Assembly (NCBI GenBank): GCA_022570795.1
Contig: JAKUDP010000007.1
Coordinates: 248,001 to 312,000 of the forward strand
Direction of reading: 5' to 3'
DNA: 64,000 nt
DNA from: Sphaerulina vaccinii
Lineage: Eukaryota > Ascomycota > Dothideomycetes > Mycosphaerellales > Mycosphaerellaceae
Shown: in pieces, positions 20,471 through 29,247 of the stretch
Position numbering within the stretch: the stretch's first letter is position 1
Layout: the number at the start of each line of letters is the position of its first letter
Made by a program: the position numbers and the translations under genes
The notes under the pieces: generated by a model
Databases searched by the model: none
What the model saw: the letters and a program-made list of their open reading frames with translations, nothing else
What the model was told of the DNA's origin: nothing

Positions 20471-21664
20471 TCAGTTTCCTGCTCCCCATGGCCTATTGAA
20501 CTTTGCATGAGACATGAAGATCGGTCCTCTAGGGTAGGGCAACTTCGGTATCTGCAAATCCTCCAGTTGTTGCTCCAGATTCGGCCTGCGGTTGCCATCA
20601 TCATCATCCAGATCATCAGCATGTGAATGCTCATCTTCCAACACACCTTTAGTCAGCAGTCTTTCTACCCTCTGCGCTTGTCTTCGCCTCTCCATGCGAG
20701 ACCACCAGGCGCTAGGATTGTCATGTCCAACAATGACTTTGGCTCTAGTTACTAAAGGTAGCTCGATGTTGTGACTGATGGCATCCTCAAGCAAGAATTC
20801 TGCAAGGTCTGTTCCGGGCGGACAAGCCGTGCTTAGCGACAATTGCTGTACACCTGGTAAGAGCTTCACAGCCTGAGCGACAAGTCGAATGTCGAAGCCG
20901 AGATGGCCAGTGCCTTGTATGGAAATCCGCTGAATCGCGTGCTGCTGCCATGGCTTGAACTGCCAGCCAGTCGAGAAAACAGTGTCCAGTTCATGTGCAT
21001 TGTTGACGTGCAGTACAAAGTCATTGCTAGTGAATGGCACCAGTCTCGCTTCGTCGTAGACCTGTCGACAGACCGTGAGCAGATTGCTCATCTTCAAGAA
21101 AGAATCCGGATGCAATCGCCGAAACGACTTCGAAGATGCCTTGCCAAATCGCGACGCGAGATCCTTATAATGCTCGCACCTCATGATATGCCCAAAGATA
21201 TGCTGCGGATATCCTGCACAAACGTTCGCCCTACATCTCTGTTGGTACACGGGCAGTTCAGATTCGGGTGTCTCGGTCTCCACATTATATCCAAGATTGG
21301 CTTTGTAGAGAGCCACGTCGTAGTGCTGGGCACGGAAGGACCTCAGGAGAGTGAGACATCGAGAGTGTCGGACCGAGTACTCTTTCAACCAGGTTTTCGT
21401 GTCCGAAGCGTAGTAGACCTCCTCCCACTCAGGTAGTGAGGCCGGCTCACATGCTGGAGATGACCACCCCCGGGTAGGATCGTATGCTTCGTCTTCGTGA
21501 TGCTGAGGGACAGTGCAGAGTGTATAAACTGGTTTCACGGAGATGTTCGCAATTGAGCTGGTAATGTGGATGAGGCGGTTGCCGATAGCATGCTCGTAAA
21601 TCTGGAGCCGGATCTCTTTGGGGAGTACGTTGAGAAAAGCAGATGTCTGGGAACGCTGCTCCAT
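20471..21664 (-). CDS. 2EXR/F-box-like domain protein, 397 residues
   Basis: A single exon from ATG 21664. Residues about 13-28 carry FLNVLPKEIRLQIYEHAI, the 2EXR/F-box-like signature, and residues about 190-215 the second family block (MSNLLTVCRQVYDEARLVPF). The middle contains a Cys/His-bearing stretch (QQRCRANVCAGYPQHIFGHIMRC), perhaps only local. The C-terminus has a basic RMERRRQAQR helix followed by an acidic DDLDDDDG run. Function is unknown; such proteins are a large expanded family in Dothideomycetes and Eurotiomycetes. There is no signal peptide. The first ATG is well placed just before the domain. Confidence 0.75.
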   Translation of the reverse strand: MEQRSQTSAFLNVLPKEIRLQIYEHAIGNRLIHITSSIANISVKPVYTLCTVPQHHEDEAYDPTRGWSSPACEPASLPEWEEVYYASDTKTWLKEYSVRHSRCLTLLRSFRAQHYDVALYKANLGYNVETETPESELPVYQQRCRANVCAGYPQHIFGHIMRCEHYKDLASRFGKASSKSFRRLHPDSFLKMSNLLTVCRQVYDEARLVPFTSNDFVLHVNNAHELDTVFSTGWQFKPWQQHAIQRISIQGTGHLGFDIRLVAQAVKLLPGVQQLSLSTACPPGTDLAEFLLEDAISHNIELPLVTRAKVIVGHDNPSAWWSRMERRRQAQRVERLLTKGVLEDEHSHADDLDDDDGNRRPNLEQQLEDLQIPKLPYPRGPIFMSHAKFNRPWGAGN

Positions 21665-22091
21665 GGCTACCGGCTACCATATACTTCTGCTGTCAGATCT
21701 TGAGATGCGGACCATCTTCTATACTGTACGTTTGACTGCAGCACGCTAGATGTGGCTGAGTTGGGTGGCCTCTTGAAGGATTCGTTCTCCACTGCGAGGC
21801 AGCATCTCAGCGAAAACGTGAGGTCGGCACGCTGATGGGGATGATGTCGATCTAGATGTCGATGTGAGAAAGACGAAGCAAGGGAGAAAGATGATCTAGA
21901 CAAGGTAGGCATCTTCTCACGTGCCAGGAACCCGTCCTTGGCCGTTGAGCTTGTCTGGTCGACACGAAGTGAACACAACCGCAACAACGTCACATTGAGT
22001 TCTAGCAGCAAACTAAGACCATGCGCTGATCTTTGCTCGCTCCCATACCCACAATCGTTTCATATTTGCCTTACCTTTCAAAAGAGAGAAC
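21665..22091. promoter_or_regulatory. Divergent promoter between 2EXR gene and OXR1-like gene
   Basis: No ORF is supported. The sequence lies between two start codons on opposite strands and should contain both promoters; no clear TATA element was found. Confidence 0.4.
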
Positions 22092-23135
22092 ATGACAGAC
22101 ACAGCAGACGACATCTCTCCCTCAACCACCTCCCGCCCTCCTCTCCAATCGCCTAACCGCCTCTCAACAATAGGAACACCCCTCCTCTCCACCCTCAGCT
22201 ACTTCACCGAACCAGTCCGCTACACAACCTCTTCCCTCTTCCGGCGCCTCAGCGAAGACGAAGCTCCTACGCCTCTCGCCAAAGCTCTATCAGCGAACTA
22301 TAACGGCTCAATGACAGACCCCACTCTAGGAGTGTATCATCCTCCACAACAGCCCATGAGGAAGAGGAGTCCATTCCAACCACCGCCTCTTACACCACTT
22401 ACTCTGGAAGGATATAGAAGCAGTACGAGTAGCAAGGCGAAGCTTCTTCGTAAAGCAGTCGCAGAAGAGATCAGGCTGTTGATACCGCCACGGTTGCAAT
22501 TACAGGACAAATGGCATTTGCTGTACAGTATCGACCAGAATGGCAGCACGCTGAGCACGCTCTACAGCCTCTGCGAAGCCTACAGAGGGAAACGTGGCGG
22601 CTTCATAGTAGTCGTGAGGGACGGGAGTGGAGGAGTCTTCGGCGCATATCTTTCTGATGCTCCACGACCTCAACCGCACTACTATGGAAATGGAGAATGC
22701 TTTTTATGGAGAGCTTTCGTACTGCCTGCGCTAGAGGACGATTGGATGAAGAATCTCCCGCCACCTCCTAGCGAAGACACGACGCATGCGCAGAGGATGA
22801 CTACGATTGGGGCTGGGAGCAGGAGTACGAATGGGAGCACAACGTCTCTCGCATTACCTACGAATGGACAATCGAATGGCTCAGCTACGCCGGAGAGGAT
22901 ACGGTTCAAGGCGTTTCCGTATACTGGAGAGAACGATTTCACAATCTTCTGTCAGCAGGACTATCTCAGCGTTGGTGGAGGCGATGGACACTATGGCCTG
23001 TGGCTGGACCAAGGGCTGGGGAATGGTGTGAGTGCTACATGTCTGACTTTTGGGAATGAGCCTTTGAGTGAAGATGGAGGGCCGAAGGGGAAGTTTGATG
23101 TTATGGGTGTGGAGGTTTGGTATGTTGGGTCGTGA
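22092..23135 (+). CDS. OXR1: TLDc-domain protein, oxidation resistance protein 1 (Oxr1)
   Basis: 347 residues, single exon. The TLDc domain covers about residues 115-347: LTEE/RLLIPPRLQLQDKWHLLYSIDQNGSTLSTLY at its start, GGFIVVVRDGSGGVFGAYLSD in the core, the WRAF strand, FKAFPYTGENDFTIFC, and the hallmark end SVGGGDGHYGLWLDQGL...GVEVWYVG. Fungal Oxr1 is linked to protection against oxidative damage and to V-ATPase disassembly in yeast; that is family knowledge. The N-terminus (1-110) is Ser/Thr/Pro-rich and probably disordered. A roughly 45-residue low-complexity insertion (DTTHAQRMTTIGAGS...) interrupts the domain between the WRAF and FKAF strands, as in other filamentous fungi. Start chosen as the first ATG of the frame. 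Confidence 0.93.
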   Translation: MTDTADDISPSTTSRPPLQSPNRLSTIGTPLLSTLSYFTEPVRYTTSSLFRRLSEDEAPTPLAKALSANYNGSMTDPTLGVYHPPQQPMRKRSPFQPPPLTPLTLEGYRSSTSSKAKLLRKAVAEEIRLLIPPRLQLQDKWHLLYSIDQNGSTLSTLYSLCEAYRGKRGGFIVVVRDGSGGVFGAYLSDAPRPQPHYYGNGECFLWRAFVLPALEDDWMKNLPPPPSEDTTHAQRMTTIGAGSRSTNGSTTSLALPTNGQSNGSATPERIRFKAFPYTGENDFTIFCQQDYLSVGGGDGHYGLWLDQGLGNGVSATCLTFGNEPLSEDGGPKGKFDVMGVEVWYVGS

Positions 23136-23369
23136 AGAGAAGAGCGATACAAGAAGAAGAACAGCACTTCAGAATTTCAGGCTTCAGGCATTTACAGGTT
23201 GATAGCGAGCTGAATCAGGACAGCAGGGAATGGCGTTTGGATAGATGATACCCAGGGACTTTCTAGATGATAATGCAAAAAGATGTTATACCTTGACAGT
23301 AAGTACAAATACAACATTACCGCTCTGCTGATTGGGCAAAACAGTGTACTTCGAACGAACTAATGTGAA

Positions 23370-23521
23370 GCAAAACAATCGCCCCTAGGCAACGCTGAGT
23401 GTGGGCTCCCTTCGCGCAACAACAGAAAGGCTACTGTTGTTAGGCAGTCGAGATGCACGATTCACATGCGTCAATCATATCGACGTCTTACTGACATTTC
23501 CGCTACACCATTGACGACTGC
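23370..23521 (-). ncRNA. Structured repeat RNA unit 9 (array 3)
   Basis: Minus strand: A-box-like TGGTGTAGCGG; GTCAGTAAGACGTC; stem CGTC/GACG; end GGGCGATTGTTTTGC at 23384-23370. First (lowest-coordinate) unit of a 12-unit head-to-tail array. Confidence 0.5.
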
Positions 23522-23645
23522 TGAGATATCGGTATTTCGAGTACCATATGACAGCTACCCGCAGAGCCTATTGGAGAGCAAAATGAAGACAGTCACCAGC
23601 TACGAGATATGCGACATCAAACAAGAAGCAAAAGAAGGAAAGGAA

Positions 23646-23802
23646 TAGCAAAATAATCGCCCTCGAGCTGCGACATGGGCAAACGACTCCCTCCTCCTAC
23701 AACTATGCCATTGTCGTTGTTAGGGTCCAAACACCTAAGATTTCAAGCATCAGCTTTGCTGATGACTTACTGCAACTCCGCTAGACCAATGACGACTGTT
23801 GC
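23646..23802 (-). ncRNA. Structured repeat RNA unit 10 (array 3)
   Basis: GCAACAGTCGTC start; TGGTCTAGCGG; seven-base-pair stem CATCAGC/GCTGATG around AAA; B-box-like GCTTGAAATC after the stem; end GGGCGATTATTTTGC. TATATA about 25 nt upstream. Confidence 0.55.
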
Positions 23803-23872
23803 AAGACCATCATCTGGACCGCTATATACTAGCTGGTTCGCCGTGCCAGAAAAGCAAGAAGAAGCTAGACAG

Positions 23873-24024
23873 AGAGCAAAACAATCGCCCTCAGGCTGCA
23901 CTATATATGCTTGAAACCCCTCATGCTACCACGAATATGGTTGCGTAAGGTCCTGCTCACACGATTTCGAGCGTCAGCTTTGCTGACGACTTACTGTGGT
24001 TCCGCTAGACCATTGGGGACCGTT
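23873..24024 (-). ncRNA. Structured repeat RNA unit 11 (array 3)
   Basis: TGGTCTAGCGG; perfect seven-base-pair stem CGTCAGC/GCTGACG around AAA; GCTCGAAATC after the stem; end GGGCGATTGTTTTGCTCTC. TATA-like motif upstream at about 24046. Confidence 0.55.
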
Positions 24025-24090
24025 TGAAGGAGGAAGATTTGGAGGAGTATATGAGGGCTGGTGTGTCGGGCTGGAACACGCAACAAGAAG

Positions 24091-24247
24091 GCAAAAGAGG
24101 AACAAAACAATCGCACTTACGCCGCGAGACCTCAAACAAGAAGCCAAAGACAATGACATGTCGTCCTGGGGTTCTTTGGCCACGATCACAAGCATCTAAT
24201 ATGCTGATGACTTACTGCTATACCGCTAGACCACTGACGACTGTTGA
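24091..24247 (-). ncRNA. Structured repeat RNA unit 12 (array 3)
   Basis: CAACAGTCGTCAG start; TGGTCTAGCGG; CAGTAAGTCATC; short stem CATC/GATG; end GCGATTGTTTTGTTCC and CTCTTTTGC. TATATG about 25 nt upstream. Confidence 0.5.
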
Positions 24248-24339
24248 AGAAAGAGGAATTGGAGAGGTATATGAGGCTTCATGGAAACAAGACCAGGTAA
24301 AGAAGAGTGGAGGACTTGAGAGTGAAAGGGACCGCACGA

Positions 24340-24487
24340 GGCAAAACAATCGATCTCGGTCAGCGCTGGACACGAGAAAATGCATGGATGTCAATCGACA
24401 TCGTGGAGACCTATTCTATGTTTGAGGCCAAACATTAGCTTTGCTAACGACTTACTGGTTTGCCACTGGACCAATGCCGACTGTTGG
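24340..24487 (-). ncRNA. Structured repeat RNA unit 13 (array 3)
   Basis: CAACAGTCGGC start; TGGTCCAGTGG; stem CGTTAGC/GCTAATG around AAA, a compensatory change relative to unit 11; end ATCGATTGTTTTGCC. Confidence 0.55.
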
Positions 24488-24559
24488 AGAAAGGGCATTC
24501 GGACTGGTACATGACTGTCTGTTAGGACTTGCAGCTAGGCAAAAGAAAACGGAAGAAGG

Positions 24560-24722
24560 CAAAAGAGCAAAAGCAATCGCCCTAATAAGCAGGTGCGGAC
24601 CTGGCAAACTTCCAAGACTTAGTATCTTAAGTTGGAGATTAATCAAGGTTGGACGTCAATAATCAGCACAGCATGGTGACTGCGACTTACTGGACTTCCA
24701 CTAGAGCACGGACGACTGTTGG
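24560..24722 (-). ncRNA. Structured repeat RNA unit 14 (array 3)
   Basis: CAACAGTCGTCC start; TGCTCTAGTGG; CAGTAAGTCG then stem CGCAG/CTGTG with an eight-base loop; end GGGCGATTGCTTTTGCTCTT. Confidence 0.55.
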
Positions 24723-24800
24723 AAGCAGAGAAATCAGACTGATATGTCAACACCACTTTTGAAATGAGCCAGGACAAAAAGTGAGAAAAAGAGTTTAAAA

Positions 24801-24950
24801 GGGCAAAACAATCGCCCCGAGCAAGCGGCGTGGCGGGACATACTCTCACGGGAAGTCGACAGGCTTCGAACCTGGAAGTGTGCCGTTCGAACCAAGCATC
24901 AGCTATGCCGACGACTTACTGGTATGCCGCTAGACCACGGACGACTGATA
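24801..24950 (-). ncRNA. Structured repeat RNA unit 15 (array 3)
   Basis: TGGTCTAGCGG; stem CGTCGGC/GCTGATG around ATA; the best tRNA B-box match in the family, GGTTCGAACGG, directly after the stem; end GGGCGATTGTTTTGCCC. ATATATG upstream. Confidence 0.6.
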
Positions 24951-25025
24951 TCAATGCTGCATGTCTACGTATATATGTAGCTCTCCTGAAACTGAGCGGC
25001 TAAGTGAAGAGAGAAAAGCCAAAAC

Positions 25026-25182
25026 AAAAGAGCAAAAACAATCGCCCTAGCAAGTGGACGGAGTAACGCAACTTCGAGTTTCAGATTCAACATCTTGGAA
25101 GGTATCGCAGGTCAGTATACACTGTTAGCACAGTATAATGACTGCGACTTACGATACCACCACTAGCCTACGGACGACCGTT
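25026..25182 (-). ncRNA. Structured repeat RNA unit 16 (array 3)
   Basis: CAACGGTCGTCC start; A-box-like TAGGCTAGTGG; CGTAAGTCG; stem CGCAGT/ACTGTG; end GGGCGATTGTTTTTGCTCTT. Confidence 0.55.
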
Positions 25183-25562
25183 GAAAACCTATGAACGGGA
25201 GTGGTACATGAACCTTAATACCAGAAGCATACATCGAAGCAACAAAAAGCTGATGGCATGTGAACATCCATACCAGAAGCATACGTCGAAGCAAAAGAAA
25301 GCGAAATGCGGCCTAAGCTCGAGACCTTAAGGCCTTGTTAGGCAAAAGGGAAGGATCTCACTCAGAAGAGTGAGACGGAAGCGAATGTGCTAAGCTACTT
25401 CCCTGAGTAAGCACGATTTGGAGTGCGTTATGACTGTCAAGTTGAGGTGGGGCGATGTAAGTGAATGGAGAGGCGGAAAGGGGGGTCCAGGACACGAACG
25501 TTTCGAGACGTGCCAAAAAGAAAGACAATGGCAAGAGTGCTACGAAAACAAAGGATTGCTTG
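25183..25562. other. Array gap, possibly a decayed repeat unit
   Basis: Neighbouring unit starts here are 536 bp apart, about two and a quarter periods of the array. The interval contains a near-duplicate pair of short strings (ACCAGAAGCATAC at about 25220 and 25272) and AGCAAAAGAAAGCG at about 25290, but no convincing A-box or hairpin. Confidence 0.3.
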
Positions 25563-25718
25563 GAGCAAAAGAATCGCCTCCAAGCAGATAGCAAGCTTCA
25601 GCATCACCATCCACCATAGTCCTGATTAGGACTTTTAGTCAGGCCTACTCTGCGGCTATGTCAAGTACCACTTGCGTGGCGACTTGCTGCTCACACCATC
25701 AGGCCATTACGATCGATG
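25563..25718 (-). ncRNA. Structured repeat RNA unit 17 (array 3)
   Basis: A divergent unit: A-box-like TGGCCTGATGG; GCAAGTCG; stem GCCAC/GTGGT; end GAGGCGATTCTTTTGCTC. Confidence 0.45.
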
Positions 25719-25820
25719 CATAACCCAAGTTGACGTTGCATATCTACCTCACTGGCACCCTTTGATCGACATAGATGTGGTTCGACAAGCTGCTGCTCTT
25801 TAAACAAAAGTTCCACTCGT

Positions 25821-25963
25821 GGAGCAAAACACACGCTTTCAAGCCGGGAGCTGGAAACGCGTCAGACGAGAGCGATCTGTCACTTCCTGCGATTGTTCCT
25901 TACTCCAAGCACCATGTATACGGCGACTCACTGACTAGGCCACTTGGCCCTTCATGATCGTTG
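25821..25963 (-). ncRNA. Structured repeat RNA unit 18 (array 3)
   Basis: CAACGATCATG start; A-box-like GGGCCAAGTGG; CAGTGAGTCG; stem CGCC/GGTG; end AAGCGTGTGTTTTGCTCC, a weak match. Confidence 0.4.
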
Positions 25964-26087
25964 TATGACTCCATCTATTCGACACTTGTAAATGCTCACT
26001 TTAGCAGTCGAGTGCTGCAAAACGACACATGACTCGAAACGTCTCGAGCCAGGGCTATCAATCGTATCGACCAAAAGAGTGAGAACG

Positions 26088-26243
26088 GAGCAAAACAACC
26101 GCTTGAAGCAAGCAGCGAGGCATATTGCTGCCTGTCGTAAAGGATAGAAATCCCTTAATTAGATCTAGCAAGGAAACCTGTATCGAGCATCGGCTATACT
26201 GACGACTTACCGAACTGACCACTAGACCATCCACGATCGTTGC
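26088..26243 (-). ncRNA. Structured repeat RNA unit 19 (array 3)
   Basis: GCAACGATCGTGG start; TGGTCTAGTGG; CGGTAAGTCGTC; stem CGTC/GATG; GCTCGATAC after the stem; end AAGCGGTTGTTTTGCTC. Confidence 0.5.
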
Positions 26244-26328
26244 ATACTTCAAGAAACTGATTACTTATCTCCCTTCATTTGAGTGCCAGCCCTTGCACGA
26301 AAAGCTTCACGCAAAAGGACGTAGACTT

Positions 26329-26486
26329 GAGCAAAACAACCGCTTCCGAGCTTTCAGCAAGAGCGACCCATTCACCTTCGTCAAGGAATCAATATCCTCG
26401 ACAAGATCTGTAGCAATCGACCAAGTCGAGCATCAGCTATACCGACGACTTACTGACCACACCATTGGACCAGTCACGATCATTAC
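26329..26486 (-). ncRNA. Structured repeat RNA unit 20 (array 3)
   Basis: TGGTCCAATGG; CAGTAAGTCGTC; stem CGTCGG/CTGATG; GCTCGACTT B-box-like string after the stem; end AAGCGGTTGTTTTGCTC. Confidence 0.5.
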
Positions 26487-26574
26487 ATACCCCCAACACT
26501 AATCACTCATATATCTCCACACTTCCCCTCTACTTCTGCAAAACAATCAGCAGCTCTGTAAAAGAATATAGATT

Positions 26575-26727
26575 GGGCCTACCACGATTCGAACGTGGAT
26601 CTCTCAATGATAGACTGGCCACGAGGGCCGACCAAACGGGGATGCTCGATGTGAGTGTGTCCTAGGTCAGTTATCCACAGGATCCCCCGCTTCTGTATTG
26701 AGCGTGCTACCATTGCACCATGGGACC
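26575..26727 (-). tRNA. tRNA-like gene with putative ~80-nt intron, or tRNA pseudogene
   Basis: Minus strand 26727 to 26575. GGTCCCA, TG and a perfect D arm (GTGC-AATGGTA-GCAC) are followed by CTCAA; TTGAG then pairs with it some 100 nt later, followed by a perfect T arm (CCACG-TTCGAAT-CGTGG) and TAGGCCC. The two halves thus fold as a tRNA with an insert of about 80 nt in the anticodon loop. Problems: the acceptor stem has two mismatches, and the base expected to be U33 is A, so no anticodon can be assigned. A GATTGTTTTGC block like the 3' end of the neighbouring repeat family lies 30 nt downstream (26549-26536), which hints at a relationship with that family. Confidence 0.45.
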
Positions 26728-27079
26728 AAAGATAGGTTGGTAGGTTGGTAGGTTGGTGATTGGTTGTGCTTTGGGAGATGTGAGTGTGTATATGAAGGGC
26801 CATGCTCGTTGATGTATGTGCCGAATGTGAGTGCTTCCAAAACCCAGTGTGAAGATTCCGGTCACTGGTAAAAATGTGCTGAGATCTGACATCTTGATTG
26901 CTATCCTTGATCAGGCACTGAGTGTGTTCGTTGTACTCGATCAGCCACATAGTGGCCACTCAGGCAATCATGCAGACACCAAAATGTGGCTGAGCTATCA
27001 GCCCTCAGCTCGACTTGAGCTTTCGGCCTTCAGCTCCTGTTTCGAGTACCACGATATAGTCGTCCATTCCTGCTGCACA

Positions 27080-28057
27080 ATGTCAGCCCACAGCACAACG
27101 TACGGCAACATCTCCGCCCAAGACTCATCTTTACAGCACAACGGCCATGTGTTCAACGGAACCGTCTTCCAAGGACCAGTATACTTCACCATCCAGCAAC
27201 AATCACAATCAAGCTTCTCAGGTCCGGATCCTGCTATCGCATGGGAGGCTGTCGCTAAAGAGTGGGAGAAAGCAATTTGTGGCCCAGGAAGCTACGCGCA
27301 GACCTCAGCAGAAGGCCGTCAAGGCGATGCACCGCATCCTTTCGTAGACCTCGTTGCACCATTATATGATGAGCTTGTGTGCTGGCAAGCTGGCGAGACG
27401 ATCCTGAGCATTGGCAAGGGAAGAGGGACATTTGCTGAAAGATCCGCATGCTGGGGCGCACATGTTGTCAGCTTGGGCTTCGACCATGAAGCTCTTTGCG
27501 CTGGTCGTGAGGCCTTCGCGAAGTCTCGCGAGTCTGTGGCAGGCTCAATGACTCACGAATTCGTAGACATCATGGATTATCACTGTATGCAGGAGTTCAT
27601 GATAAGCCGATCTGAGCGCCATTCTGAAGGCATGGACGATGATCGAGCGAGGCGCGTGTCTCCTCGACACTTCCAATCAGCCGACTTATTGATACTCGCT
27701 AGATTTGATGTGATTGTCCTCGATGCAACACTCAAATCGCTTTCATCAGTTGAGCCTCTTGCAGGAGCGCTTCCGACCATGTTGAAGTCACACGGAAGGT
27801 ATGTATATCGAGATGTATAGGCTCATAGAACTTGACTCGGTCGCAGGGTCATCTTGTTCGACCTTCAATCGGGCTTGTCAGCTCCAGGTGCTTATACCAG
27901 CGTCTTGGAGCCATTTTTCAAGAACACGTTAGTACTAGACGGCATGCGCACCGTCCCATTGCCTTACGGAGAGTCTTCGAAGTTGTTCCAACCTCCACTG
28001 GAGGAGTGGATGCAACCGACAGTGCTTGCACTGAGATTGAGACTCTTTCCGTACTGA
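27080..28057 (+). CDS. SAM-dependent methyltransferase-like protein
   Basis: Exons 27080-27798 and 27847-28057 over a 48-nt intron (GTATGT...TCGCAG) give 309 residues. The order of motifs is that of a class I methyltransferase: motif I LSIGKGRGTFAERSACWGAHVV with an acidic follow-up (GFDHEALCAGREAF), a middle strand DVIVLDATLKSLSSVEPLAGALPTML, and motif III across the splice (LKSHGR-VILFDLQSG). The glycine motif is degenerate (GKGRG for GxGxG) and the substrate unknown. The N-terminal 60 residues (HNGHVFNGTVFQGPVYF) are a repeat-like leader. The frame is open upstream to 26831, but ATG 27080 follows a natural leader and avoids the low-complexity AT/GT tract. About 65 nt separate its stop from an AT-rich tail before the convergent WW gene. 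Confidence 0.72.
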
Positions 28058-28260
28058 AGGCGTGCTCGCGAGGAATTGTTGGTGCTTCATCATGGCCAGA
28101 AGTCTTGACTTGGCTTAAGTCTTGTGCGGCCGACTGGGAGAGTGACTTATAGAGAGACTGAGTGTGTTCTGTAGGTATGCCCTAGGTATCTATGTTATCG
28201 TTACTTCATGCCGTCGTTCTCTGTTTTGTGCCGTTCACCAAGTTTCCCGTGCTATCACGT

Positions 28261-29247
28261 TTAGAACAACAATCCTCCGAGAAGTGCGCCACCCAACAAA
28301 CCACCAGCAAGCGGCATACCCATTCCACCTCCATATCCATACGGCCGTCCATATCCTCCGCCATAGCCATACGGACTTCCCATTGGCCTAGCATATGCCA
28401 TCCCTGGTCTGACATACCTCGCATCCGGCGTCGAATAAATACCGTTGTTGTTGTATGGAGTGTAGGGACTGTACCCGTACCCGGCACCAGGATAGCTCCC
28501 ACCAAATGGTGGCCGCGGTGGCTCAATGTAGATGTTCTTCCCTTCGCGGTCCTTTCCAATAAGCTGGGCCTCTCCGGTCTGAGCAGCTTTCTGCATTGCT
28601 TGACGGATCTTCAAGTGTTGCTCGTATTCTTTACGCTCCTGCTCTTCCCGCTGACGACGTTGCTGTTCGCGCGCTTCGTGGGTCATGCCGGTGACTTTGT
28701 CCTTTAGCTTACGACCGAACGAGGCCTTCTCTTTGCCTTTACCGCTCTTGCCATCTGGTCGTGGTGGCAATTCAGCGTTGGAAGCGGAAGCTGCGCTGCC
28801 TGACGCTGCAGTCTGGTTCTGGTAGTGTGCTGGCAGGAAGTCGTCGTCGTCCTCGTTGTCAGAAGGAGCGTGAATGTAGTCTTCTTTGCTAGGGTGCTCG
28901 CGCTTGTAGTTGATGCTTTCTTGCTCGGCTCTCTCACGCTCTGGACCCGACAAGCTGTCGACATACTCGTCATCGTCGTATGGATGGTGCCAGATGGAGC
29001 GAGGTGGGTCTTTCGTGGTGTCCACGAAGAACTGGTGTGAGTTCTCTGGATCGTAGGAGCGGACCCAGCCTGTTGGTAGTGGACGAGCTTCATCTTCCAT
29101 AGATCTTCTGTGAGCAGCTGGAATTCCACTCTTGCCGCCAGCGCCGGGCACTTCTAGGTGAGACGAAGCATTGTGACTTGGTCGGGAAGTCGTTGACGAT
29201 GAGCCGGTTGCTTGTTCGTAGCTTGGAGGTGGTGCTGCGTCTGCCAT
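28261..29247 (-). CDS. WW-domain protein with Gly/Tyr-rich C-terminus
   Basis: 328 residues from the ATG at 29247 (MADAAPPPSYEQA); the frame is open to 29379 but the extra segment lacks protein character. A WW domain lies at about residues 57-90: LPTGWVRSYDPENSHQFFV...SIWHHP, with both tryptophans and the final Pro. WW domains bind Pro-rich peptides, and the protein itself has a PPSYEQA (PPxY-like) N-terminal motif. An acidic patch (DNEDDDDF) and a charged coiled-coil-like helix (residues about 190-235, EQQRRQREEQERKEYEQHL) follow. The last 90 residues are rich in Gly, Tyr and Pro and end in a glycine-zipper stretch (GGLLGGALLGGLLF). Similar proteins are common in filamentous ascomycetes; the role is unknown. 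It converges with the methyltransferase-like gene. Confidence 0.85.
   Translation of the reverse strand: MADAAPPPSYEQATGSSSTTSRPSHNASSHLEVPGAGGKSGIPAAHRRSMEDEARPLPTGWVRSYDPENSHQFFVDTTKDPPRSIWHHPYDDDEYVDSLSGPERERAEQESINYKREHPSKEDYIHAPSDNEDDDDFLPAHYQNQTAASGSAASASNAELPPRPDGKSGKGKEKASFGRKLKDKVTGMTHEAREQQRRQREEQERKEYEQHLKIRQAMQKAAQTGEAQLIGKDREGKNIYIEPPRPPFGGSYPGAGYGYSPYTPYNNNGIYSTPDARYVRPGMAYARPMGSPYGYGGGYGRPYGYGGGMGMPLAGGLLGGALLGGLLF

Noticed and set aside
23370..26486. Calling the units ordinary tRNA genes
   Set aside because: The A-box resembles tRNA, but no acceptor stem pairing, no 7-base anticodon loop with U33 and, in most units, no full T arm are present.
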